A DNA stretch of 9,769 bases from assembly GCA_027486275.1 (NCBI GenBank), contig JAIXPM010000372.1:1-9769 (forward strand), in the 5' to 3' direction. The stretch comes from Sphingomonadales bacterium (GTDB lineage: Bacteria; Pseudomonadota; Alphaproteobacteria; Sphingomonadales; Sphingomonadaceae). The notes below the pieces were generated by a model that saw only the letters and a list, made by a program, of their open reading frames with translations, made no database searches and had not been told where the DNA came from. Both the position numbers and the translations under genes were made by a program. This document shows positions 1 to 6,563 of the stretch, one piece after another; within the stretch, counting starts at the first letter, position 1, and each line of letters starts with the position of its first letter.

Positions 1-785
1 AGGATGGCGACTTCATCTTCCCAGCTGTTGGGGGAAAGCTGCACGTTCTTCAGAAACCACGAATAGGCTTCCTTGCCGACGCCCGATGGCCCGGTCTTGG
101 TCGGCGCCTGGGCATCGACCCAGGCCAGATAGTCGATGGTGGCGGCTCGCGCCGCGGCGACGGCGGCCTGCAACTTGCGGTCACCCGGTGGAACCTTGGC
201 GGCCAGCGCCGTCAACGCTGCCAACTGGCCCTGAACGTTGCGCCGGCTGGCCTTCCACAAATCACGGGCATTGCCGGTGAGGTTGCCGCGCGCCTGGCTC
301 AGCAGGCCGGGAATATGGGCGAGTTCGCCGGTCAGCTTGGCGCTCTGCACGGCGTCCAGCGGGAAGCGATAGGTCCACAGGTCCACCGGCAGCGGGTGCA
401 CCGGGCCTTCATGCGCCGGCGTGTCGGCCTGAGCGTCCCACACCGAAACATACCAGGCGGGATCGCGCTGCCAGGGTTTGGCGATGCGCAGGTCGAAATC
501 CAGCCCGTTCATTTCGGCGCGGACGAGGTTGTAATCCACCTTCTGCGCGATGCTCCAGCCAGCGATGTCGAGCGCGGCGAGGCGGGCCTGAAACTGCTTC
601 AGCCCATCGGCGCGGCGTTGGTTGGCGGCGGCGGTGAAATCCGGCACGCCTTGCGCGGTCATCGGCCCGGCCTGAAACGCCCGCCATTCCTTGTGCAGGC
701 CGGCCAGCTGGGCATAGTCGCTGGCGTGCACGGGCGCCGCCAGCACGATGGCACTGGCAAACAGGGCATGGGGGAAGCGGGTCAT
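1..785 (-). CDS. Secreted DUF885 family protein (M32-like metallopeptidase family), C-terminus cut off by window edge
   Basis: The ATG is at 785 and the frame stays open through base 1, giving 261 complete codons with the C-terminal half outside the window. An AAGGAG ribosome site 6 nt upstream supports the start. The first 21 residues look like a Sec signal peptide (hydrophobic core, then Val-His-Ala before Ser22), so the product should be periplasmic. It matches the complete DUF885 protein at 4902-6563 in order: KPWQRDP at residues 103-109 (KPWERDP there), AARAATIDYLAW near 211-222 (KARAATVEFQAW there), then GVGK at 235-238 and WFLKNVQLSP at 243-252 (GVGK and WYLKNVKLLP there). The family's zinc-site region (HExxPGH and EGW..Y.E) would lie beyond the edge, so activity cannot be judged. 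The gene sits 13 bp after the methyltransferase stop, probably in one operon. Family assignment rests on the paralog comparison. Confidence 0.85.
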   Translation of the reverse strand, partial: MTRFPHALFASAIVLAAPVHASDYAQLAGLHKEWRAFQAGPMTAQGVPDFTAAANQRRADGLKQFQARLAALDIAGWSIAQKVDYNLVRAEMNGLDFDLRIAKPWQRDPAWYVSVWDAQADTPAHEGPVHPLPVDLWTYRFPLDAVQSAKLTGELAHIPGLLSQARGNLTGNARDLWKASRRNVQGQLAALTALAAKVPPGDRKLQAAVAAARAATIDYLAWVDAQAPTKTGPSGVGKEAYSWFLKNVQLSPNSWEDEVAI

Positions 786-791
786 CTCGGT

Positions 792-797
792 CTCCTT
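792..797 (-). promoter_or_regulatory. Ribosome binding site of the truncated DUF885 gene
   Basis: On the minus strand AAGGAG lies 6 nt before the ATG at 785, directly after the methyltransferase stop codon (TGA at 799-801). This near-consensus site fixes the start, which the partial reading frame alone would not. It also shows that the downstream gene is translated independently from a shared mRNA. Confidence 0.8.
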
Positions 798-798
798 T

Positions 799-1677
799 TC
801 AGCGGCGCGCGGCCAGCAACCAGCGCGCCACCGGCTGCTGGCCTTCGCCTCGGATCTCCACCTGCCAGCCCTGGCCTTCCAGGCTGGCGCGCAGCAGCTG
901 CGTCTCGTCGGCCGTGGGTGCCGCTGCGGCCATCGTGGTCAGGCGGTTGGCATAGGCTTCCAGCTCGTTGACCATGCCCGCCGCCCGGCTGGCGTCACCG
1001 TTCAACATGTCGCCGATGGTGTGCCACAGGCCTTCGAGCAGCGTGGTGTTCTCCGCGGTTTCCGCTCGTGCCACCATCCGGACGCGCAGGGTCTGCAGGC
1101 GGGCAGAGGTGGACGCGTCGGGGGCGCTGGCGTGCGCGCGGATCAACGCGAACGCATCTTCCTGGTCGCGCAGCCAACCAAGCTGATCCAGCTGCTCGCG
1201 GGCCTGGGCAGCGATCGGGCCTTCGGCGGCGTGCAGCAGCAGCCACAGGTGGTGGCGCGCCACCCGGGCAGCCTCCAGCCCGGCCACAGCCAAGCCGGCA
1301 TATTCGATGCCGAACTGGCTCGTCACGATGTCGAAGCTCTGATCGGCAAACGGCAAATGCGCCGCATCAACGCCGCCAGTGATTGCCGGATCGGCGCTGT
1401 CAATTGCCACCAGGTCAACGCCGCAGACTTCGGTGAAGCCCTGCGCCCGGGCCAGTGCCAGGATGGCGCCGCGACCGCAGGCAACATCCAGCAGCCGCAT
1501 GGCAGGCGGTACGCACGACAGCAGGGCCTGCCAGCCGCCGGATATGCTGGCCGCCACCGCCGGCGGCAGCGTCGCGGTGCAGCCATCGATGCCGGCATCC
1601 TGCCAGAAACGCTGCCAGTCCTGGATGGCGCGCGGGTCTGGGCGCGGGTCTGGAGAGGGGGCGGCGGGCGGTGTCAC
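799..1677 (-). CDS. Class I SAM-dependent methyltransferase, substrate unknown
   Basis: With GTG 1677 as start the protein has 292 aa and no signal peptide, so it is cytoplasmic. It has the Rossmann-type SAM fold signature: motif I LLDVACGRG at residues 62-70, the acidic end of strand 2 at GVDL (86-89), and the post-motif segment DAAHLPFADQSFDIVTSQFG at 104-123, as in Methyltransf_11-like enzymes. The N-terminal part, with DWQRFWQDAG at 20-29, and the C-terminal helical part do not identify a substrate for me. The frame stays open to another GTG at 1758 (319 aa). I prefer 1677 because a promoter-like sequence ends 6 nt upstream of it, which would make the mRNA leaderless; neither GTG has a clear Shine-Dalgarno site. 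The gene is followed closely by the truncated DUF885 gene and is divergent from the TonB receptor operon. Family is confident; substrate and exact start are not. Confidence 0.85.
   Translation of the reverse strand: MTPPAAPSPDPRPDPRAIQDWQRFWQDAGIDGCTATLPPAVAASISGGWQALLSCVPPAMRLLDVACGRGAILALARAQGFTEVCGVDLVAIDSADPAITGGVDAAHLPFADQSFDIVTSQFGIEYAGLAVAGLEAARVARHHLWLLLHAAEGPIAAQAREQLDQLGWLRDQEDAFALIRAHASAPDASTSARLQTLRVRMVARAETAENTTLLEGLWHTIGDMLNGDASRAAGMVNELEAYANRLTTMAAAAPTADETQLLRASLEGQGWQVEIRGEGQQPVARWLLAARR
1630..1653. repeat. Perfect 12-bp tandem duplication in the methyltransferase N-terminus
   Basis: GCGCGGGTCTGG occurs twice head to tail (1630-1641 and 1642-1653). On the coding strand it gives the repeated PDPRPDPR at residues 9-16 of the methyltransferase. 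As the unit is 12 bp, copy-number change would keep frame. The stretch is Pro/Asp rich and precedes the conserved fold, so it is probably a flexible tail. Confidence 0.7.
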
Positions 1678-1683
1678 TGCACC

Positions 1684-1711
1684 ACGATAGCAAATTCGCC
1701 ACACCTGCCAA
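1684..1711 (-). promoter_or_regulatory. Candidate promoter of the methyltransferase-DUF885 operon
   Basis: On the minus strand TTGGCA (1711-1706), a 16-nt spacer and TATCGT (1689-1684) form a sigma70-like promoter, with TG one base before the -10 (extended -10). The expected transcription start is at about 1677, which is the GTG start codon. This explains the lack of a Shine-Dalgarno site. Predicted by eye only. Confidence 0.45.
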
Positions 1712-1760
1712 GGAATCTGTTCGCATAGCGTGCCAACGTGCGCTTGGCGCGCATTCACGA

Positions 1761-1789
1761 TTGACAGGGCGCGCGCATGGCGCTGTTAT
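1761..1789 (+). promoter_or_regulatory. Candidate sigma70-type promoter of the TonB receptor-DUF885 operon
   Basis: A perfect -35 TTGACA (1761-1766) is followed after 17 nt by TGTTAT (1784-1789), which matches four of six -10 consensus positions. Transcription would begin near 1796, leaving a leader of about 130 nt before the ATG at 1927. No better pair is visible closer to the gene. The site is back to back with the methyltransferase promoter, so the whole divergent control region spans under 250 bp. Confidence 0.55.
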
Positions 1790-1805
1790 CTGCCTGTCAT
1801 ACGGA

Positions 1806-1834
1806 GGAAGGCGCGGAAAAAGGCGGCCTTCCGC
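1806..1834 (+). promoter_or_regulatory. Two mutually exclusive hairpins in the TonB receptor leader
   Basis: Hairpin A pairs 1806-1812 (GGAAGGC) with 1826-1832 (GCCTTCC), 7 bp with a 13-nt loop. Hairpin B pairs 1813-1818 (GCGGAA) with 1829-1834 (TTCCGC) and can extend by GG 1822-1823 with CC 1827-1828. Both need the same 3' arm, so only one can form. They lie just inside the predicted transcript. No U-run follows either, so this is not an ordinary intrinsic terminator. A regulatory role is inference. Confidence 0.35.
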
Positions 1835-1872
1835 ATTGGCAAGGGAGTGACCGCTGCATTCTTCAGGTCTCT

Positions 1873-1891
1873 GATAAACTTGAAAATTATC
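1873..1891. promoter_or_regulatory. Fur-box-like 19-bp palindrome upstream of the TonB receptor
   Basis: GATAA (1873-1877) and TTATC (1887-1891) form an inverted repeat with 9 nt between, the arm sequence and spacing of the classical 19-bp Fur box. By eye 13 of 19 positions agree with the E. coli consensus, but the centre agrees poorly. The site lies in the leader, 35 bp before the ATG and downstream of the predicted promoter, so repression would be by roadblock or by a second promoter not clearly visible. It stands in an AT-rich patch of otherwise GC-rich DNA. Alphaproteobacterial Fur sites often differ from the E. coli one. Confidence 0.3.
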
Positions 1892-1911
1892 GACCCGGAG
1901 GCTGCAACAGC

Positions 1912-1918
1912 AAGGGGG
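1912..1918 (+). promoter_or_regulatory. Ribosome binding site fixing the TonB receptor start
   Basis: AAGGGGG ends 8 nt before the ATG at 1927. This, and the signal peptide that begins right after that ATG, decides against the in-frame ATG at 1777, which would add 50 residues with no signal-peptide character. Confidence 0.75.
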
Positions 1919-1926
1919 TATTGATC

Positions 1927-4878
1927 ATGGTTCGGGCAAATTCCGGTTCGCTGTGCGCACTGCGTTCGATTGCAACGAAACTGCGGCTGGCGACAGCGCT
2001 GACGGCCCTGGCTGTCGCTCCGGCGGTTGCCGCGCAGGAGCAGGCCGCTGCCAGTGGCGCTGCCGAAGATCAGGCCATCATCGTCACCGGTTCGCGCCTG
2101 TCGCGTCGCGATCTTGAATCGAGCAGCCCCGTCGTCACCCTCAGCGCCGATATCCTCACCGCGCAGGCTGTCCCGACGCTGGAAACCGCGCTGAACCAGT
2201 TGCCGCAATTGCAGCCCAACAGCACCTCCAGCTCCAACCAGTCCGGCGGCTCGGGCGTGCTCACCGCCGATCTTCGTGGTCTGGGGCCCGAACGCACGCT
2301 GGTGCTCGTTGATGGGCGGCGCTTCAATCCGGCCAATTTCTCCGGCCTCACCGATCTGGCCACCATTCCCGATCTGATGCTGGAAAAGGTGGAAGTGATC
2401 ACCGGCGGCGCTTCGGCCATTTATGGTTCGGATGCGATTGCCGGTGCGGTCAACTTCACGCTCAAGCGGCGTTTTGAAGGCGTGCAGGCGCAATATACCT
2501 TCGGTGAAACCGATCGCGGCGATGGCCGCAGCCACAAGCTTGACGTGATGATGGGCGTGAACGCGCCGGATGATCGCGGCAACATCACCGCCTATTTCAG
2601 CTATACCAAGCGCGATCAGGTGCTGATGGGCGATCGCGATTTCAGCCGCCTGCCGCTGCTGGCCGATGCCACCGGCAAGTTCCAGCCCTTTGGTTCGGGC
2701 AACATCCCCGGCGGCGCCATCGCCTTGAACGCCGCGCAATTGGCGCAGATCAATGGCGTGCCGGATCTGAACAACGCGTCGGGCGCCTGCAACGTGGGCA
2801 ACGCCGGTATCCGCTTCACCCAGCCCGGTGGCCGGCCGGAACCCTTCTGCCGTCTGCGTGACCAGTTCAACTATGCCGCGCCCAATTTCCTGCTGCGCCC
2901 GCTGGAGCGCTATCAGGCGGCCGTCACCGCCAATTATGAACTGACCAGCGGCATCGAGGCCTATGGCCAGTTCTTCTTCACCAAGAAGGAAAACAGCTTC
3001 CAGCAGGCGGCCGAAGCGGTGAACCCGTCCTCGTCAGGGCAGGCCGCTGGCACCGTGCTGATCCCCAATGCACTGACCAACCCGGTGCTGACCGCAGCGC
3101 AGCGCACCTTCTTTGCCGCCAATGCCGGCTTCTTTGATTCAGATGGTGACGGCACCTACACCGTGCGTGGCTATGGCCGCCGCTTTGAAGAGTTCGGCCC
3201 GCGCACCGTGCGTTTCGCCACCGACAGTTTCAACGCCACTGCCGGCCTGCGCGGCAAGTTCGATGTCGGCGGCAACCAGTGGCGATGGGACAGTTTCTTC
3301 CAGTATCAGCAGGTGGATGAAGACAGCGAGCGGCAGAATCTGCTGTCGCGCTCACGCACGACCGCCGGTCTCGACGTGGTGGTGAACGCCAACGGCACGG
3401 CCAGCTGCCGCAACGCCATCATCCCGGGCTGTATCCCGGTCAACATCTTCGGCAATGATACGCTCACCCCGCAGATGGCCGAATTCCTGAGCGTGGACAC
3501 CACCACGGCCAGCACCTTCAAGCGCACCGTGGCGGGCGGCAGCCTTGCCGGCGATCTGATCAAGCTGCCGGCCGGCATGGTCGCCACGGCCTTCGGTGTC
3601 GAATATCGCAGGGACAGCTTCACCATCCGTCCCGACGAAGTGGCGCTGTCCAACGATCTGGCCGCCGTGCAGGTGCCGCCGATCCGCAACGCTGGTTCGT
3701 TCAACCTGTTTGAAGTGTTCGGCGAAGTCCGGGTGCCTATCCTGGCTGATAAGCCCTTCTTCAAGATGTTGGCCCTTGAAGGTGCCGCCCGTTATGCTGA
3801 TTACAACACCATCGGCGGTGTCTTCACGTGGCGCGGTGCGGTGGATTGGGAAGTGAACGATTGGCTGCGCCTGCGTGGCAATTACAGCCGCGCCATCCGC
3901 GCGCCGAACCTTGCCGAACTCTTCGCGCCCACCGGCCAGGGCTTCATCGGCGGCCGCGACCCCTGCCTGGCCGTCAACCGGCCCAGCGCCGCGCAAAAGA
4001 CCCTTTGCGTGGCCCAGGGCGTGCCGGCGGCGTTCATCGATACGCTCACCGTGGGCGCCAGCCAGGGCTTTGGCACCGAAAGCGGCGGCAACCGCAACCT
4101 GCAGGAAGAAAAGGCCGATACACTGACGCTGGGGGCGGTGATCCGGCCGCTGCGCAGCCTGGCGTTCACCATCGATTATTATGACATCAAGGTGCGCGAC
4201 GCGATTGCCCAGGTGGGGGCGCAGGTGCTGATTGATACCTGCTTCTCGACGCTGGAGGGCAGCTCAGTGCCGTGCCAGTCGATCGTGCGCGACACCTTCT
4301 CGGGCAATATCAACTTCGTGCGGGCACCGTTGCTCAACGTCGCCGAACGGCGGGTGCGCGGCCTCGACGTGGGCGCCAATTACACCACGGCGCTGCCGTC
4401 CTTCTTCAACATCGGGGACAGCAGCAAGCTCGACCTGTCGGCCAATCTGTCGTGGCAGTTCGCCAACACCACCGTGCCGATCACCGGCCTGCCCACCATC
4501 GATTGCGCCGGCTTCTACGGCGGCGCCTGCTCGTCGGATTCGACCCGCATCTCGCCCGGCTTCCGCGCCTTCTTCGGCGCCGATTACAAGAGCGGCCCGG
4601 TCTCCGTCCGCAACCAGGTCCGCATGGTCGGCCGCCTCGAACTGCTGCCGGGGGCGCCGCCGTCGGAATCGGGCACGCTGGGTTCGGAAACCTATTGGGA
4701 CATCTCGGCCCGGGTCGAGATCACCAAGAACATCGCGATCTTTGGCGGCATCAACAATGTGCTGGATAACCAGCCGCCGGTGATGGGCTTTGCCGCGGGT
4801 GGCGATTCCAACACCAACCCGCAGTTGTATGACGTGATCGGTCGCCAATATTTCATCGGGATCGGCACGCGCTTCTGA
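1927..4878 (+). CDS. TonB-dependent outer-membrane receptor, complete
   Basis: This 983-aa protein imports a ligand across the outer membrane using TonB energy. It starts with a signal peptide (about residues 1-36, ending APAVAA). A TonB-box-like EDQAIIVTGSR follows at 47-57, then a plug domain with LRGLGPERTLVLVDGRR, VEVITGGASAIYGSDAIAG and VNFTLKRR, and a long beta-barrel ending GRQYFIGIGTRF with the usual C-terminal Phe. This plug subtype is common in sphingomonads and Caulobacter; substrate is not readable from it. A DxDxDG calcium-binding-type motif sits at 404-409. All ten mature-part cysteines fall into five close pairs (288/308, 494/502, 680/694, 772/783, 860/868), suggesting disulfide-closed surface loops. 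The gene is first in an operon with a secreted DUF885 protein 23 bp downstream, which points towards a peptide-like ligand (inference). The start is discussed under the ribosome site. Confidence 0.95.
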   Translation: MVRANSGSLCALRSIATKLRLATALTALAVAPAVAAQEQAAASGAAEDQAIIVTGSRLSRRDLESSSPVVTLSADILTAQAVPTLETALNQLPQLQPNSTSSSNQSGGSGVLTADLRGLGPERTLVLVDGRRFNPANFSGLTDLATIPDLMLEKVEVITGGASAIYGSDAIAGAVNFTLKRRFEGVQAQYTFGETDRGDGRSHKLDVMMGVNAPDDRGNITAYFSYTKRDQVLMGDRDFSRLPLLADATGKFQPFGSGNIPGGAIALNAAQLAQINGVPDLNNASGACNVGNAGIRFTQPGGRPEPFCRLRDQFNYAAPNFLLRPLERYQAAVTANYELTSGIEAYGQFFFTKKENSFQQAAEAVNPSSSGQAAGTVLIPNALTNPVLTAAQRTFFAANAGFFDSDGDGTYTVRGYGRRFEEFGPRTVRFATDSFNATAGLRGKFDVGGNQWRWDSFFQYQQVDEDSERQNLLSRSRTTAGLDVVVNANGTASCRNAIIPGCIPVNIFGNDTLTPQMAEFLSVDTTTASTFKRTVAGGSLAGDLIKLPAGMVATAFGVEYRRDSFTIRPDEVALSNDLAAVQVPPIRNAGSFNLFEVFGEVRVPILADKPFFKMLALEGAARYADYNTIGGVFTWRGAVDWEVNDWLRLRGNYSRAIRAPNLAELFAPTGQGFIGGRDPCLAVNRPSAAQKTLCVAQGVPAAFIDTLTVGASQGFGTESGGNRNLQEEKADTLTLGAVIRPLRSLAFTIDYYDIKVRDAIAQVGAQVLIDTCFSTLEGSSVPCQSIVRDTFSGNINFVRAPLLNVAERRVRGLDVGANYTTALPSFFNIGDSSKLDLSANLSWQFANTTVPITGLPTIDCAGFYGGACSSDSTRISPGFRAFFGADYKSGPVSVRNQVRMVGRLELLPGAPPSESGTLGSETYWDISARVEITKNIAIFGGINNVLDNQPPVMGFAAGGDSNTNPQLYDVIGRQYFIGIGTRF

Positions 4879-4901
4879 ACGGACGCGAGGGGAGAGGCAA
4901 G

Positions 4902-6563
4902 ATGAACACGAAACTGTTGCTGGCCGTGGCCATGGCGGCGTTGGCCGTGCCTCTCTCCATCGCGCCGGCGGCCGCACAAATGGCTGCGGCCGAAGCCGGG
5001 CCACCGCGCGGGCAAGGCAGCTATCAGGAACTGCTCGGCGTATGGGCCGAATTCCGCACCTGGCGCAGCGGCTGGGCAGCGCGCACACCCGATTGGTCGG
5101 CCGCCGGCATGGCTGCCGAACGTGCTGCCATGGCCGGTTACCTCACGCGCGTCGAAAACATGAACGTGGCCGCCATGGACCGCGGCCAGCGCGCCGAATG
5201 GCTGGCGGCCCGCGCCAAGATGCTGGAACATCAGTTCCTGATCGAGGCAGCCAAGCCGTGGGAACGCGATCCCGGTTTCTATGTCGATGAAATGCTTGAT
5301 GTCGGCTTTGCCGAACTGCCGGCCAAGGGCGAAGCGCTGGCCAAGCTGAAGACAGGCCTTGCCAATGTGTCGCGACTGGCGGCGGTTGCCAAAACCAATC
5401 TGAAGAACGTGCCAGGCGATTATGCCGATCTGGCCCTGCACAATATCGATACCGCCGATGGCGTGGGCCATGGCCACCCTTATCGGCCGGTGCCGCCGGC
5501 GGGCGTGCTCGGCTGGCTGGATGATCTGGCTGGCCGTGCGGCCAAACAGCAGCCGGAATTGCTGCCCGAAATCCGCAAGGCACGGGCGGCCACCGTTGAG
5601 TTTCAGGCCTGGCTGAAGGCGGGGCGCCCGGCGATGACGGCCAAGGCGGGGGTCGGCAAGGCGCGCTTTGATTGGTATCTGAAGAACGTCAAGCTGCTGC
5701 CCTACAATAGCGATCAGTTGATGGTGCTGGGCGCCCGCGAAACCCAGCGCCTGTGGTCGGTCCACGCGCTGGAGGAGCATCGCAACCGCAAGGCCGCGCC
5801 GCTGAACCTGCCGACCACGGCCGAGGATTACGCCGGCCGCAAGGACCGCACGATGAAGCTGATCCGCGAGTGGATCGCGCGCGAAGAGATCATCACCGTG
5901 CCGGAAGACATTGGCGATCTTTACATCAACGTGCCGTGGATCGTGCGCCCCGATGGCCCCAATTTCTGGGAACAGGTGCAGTATCGCGATCCCACGCCCG
6001 ATCTGCTGCACGCGACGCTGCCCGGCCATGCCTTTGATGGCCAGATGGCCCGGCGGGACAAGCGGCCCATTCGCGGGTTCATCGGCGACGGCGTGCGCGG
6101 CGAAGGCTGGGGCGTCTATCTGGAAGAAGCCGCCCAACGCCTTGGTTTCATGGAAGATCGGCCGCGGGTTCGCGAACTGATCGATATCTTCGGCATTTTC
6201 CGCGCCGTGCGCGTGGCCGGCGACATCGAGCTGCAATTGAACCAGAAGACCGTGCCCGAAGTGGTGGCCGATTGGCAGAAGTGGACGCCCTGGCTGGACA
6301 AGAATGTCGCGCGTGTGGATGCCGAAATCTATCTGCGCCGCCCGCCGGGCTATGGCCTGGGCTACACCGTCGGCATGATCGAGATGCAGAAGCTGCTGGC
6401 CGATCGTCGCCATCAGCTGGGCGAAAAGTTCGTGCTCAAGCAGTTCCACGACGAGTTCATGGCGGCCGGTCGCCTGCCCATGTCGGTGATCCGTTATGAC
6501 ATGACCGGTTTCGACGACGAGGTTCGCCACTTCTGGCAGCGGGATCCACTGCCGCCGCAGTAA
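4902..6563 (+). CDS. Secreted DUF885 family protein (M32-like metallopeptidase family) with altered catalytic motif
   Basis: A 553-aa protein with a clear signal peptide (residues 1-25, APAAA before Gln26), so periplasmic. GGGGAG at 4889-4894 lies 7 nt before the ATG. DUF885 proteins are thought to be zinc peptidases with an HExxPGHH motif followed by EGW..Y.E. Here the first motif reads HATLPGHAFD: His370 and His376 are kept, but the position of the catalytic Glu is Ala371 and the last His is Ala377. The second motif is intact, GEGWGVYLEE at 400-409, with Glu401 a likely third metal ligand. The protein may bind metal and peptide without normal hydrolysis, or use another base. It is paralogous to the truncated protein at 1-785 and is probably co-transcribed with the TonB receptor, fitting a periplasmic role on the imported ligand. 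Full length for the family as far as I can judge. Confidence 0.85.
   Translation: MNTKLLLAVAMAALAVPLSIAPAAAQMAAAEAGPPRGQGSYQELLGVWAEFRTWRSGWAARTPDWSAAGMAAERAAMAGYLTRVENMNVAAMDRGQRAEWLAARAKMLEHQFLIEAAKPWERDPGFYVDEMLDVGFAELPAKGEALAKLKTGLANVSRLAAVAKTNLKNVPGDYADLALHNIDTADGVGHGHPYRPVPPAGVLGWLDDLAGRAAKQQPELLPEIRKARAATVEFQAWLKAGRPAMTAKAGVGKARFDWYLKNVKLLPYNSDQLMVLGARETQRLWSVHALEEHRNRKAAPLNLPTTAEDYAGRKDRTMKLIREWIAREEIITVPEDIGDLYINVPWIVRPDGPNFWEQVQYRDPTPDLLHATLPGHAFDGQMARRDKRPIRGFIGDGVRGEGWGVYLEEAAQRLGFMEDRPRVRELIDIFGIFRAVRVAGDIELQLNQKTVPEVVADWQKWTPWLDKNVARVDAEIYLRRPPGYGLGYTVGMIEMQKLLADRRHQLGEKFVLKQFHDEFMAAGRLPMSVIRYDMTGFDDEVRHFWQRDPLPPQ

Noticed and set aside
748..1728. A 326-codon plus-strand frame opposite the methyltransferase
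   Set aside because: The minus strand holds SAM-binding motifs in order; the plus-strand product resembles nothing and has no ribosome site.
1777..1926. A 50-residue N-terminal extension of the TonB receptor from ATG 1777
   Set aside because: The extension would begin inside the -35/-10 spacer of the promoter candidate and would bury the signal peptide; ATG 1927 has its own ribosome site.
3136..3153. DxDxDG motif in the receptor as a novel calcium switch
   Set aside because: Such DxDGDG loops recur in related TonB receptors as I recall them, and the position-12 acidic residue of an EF-hand is missing; kept only as a note in the gene entry.
4692..6530. A 612-codon minus-strand frame, longer than the DUF885 gene it overlaps
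   Set aside because: Shadow of a GC-rich gene: His/Gln/Arg-rich low-sense composition, no recognisable domain, while the plus strand has signal peptide, ribosome site and family motifs.
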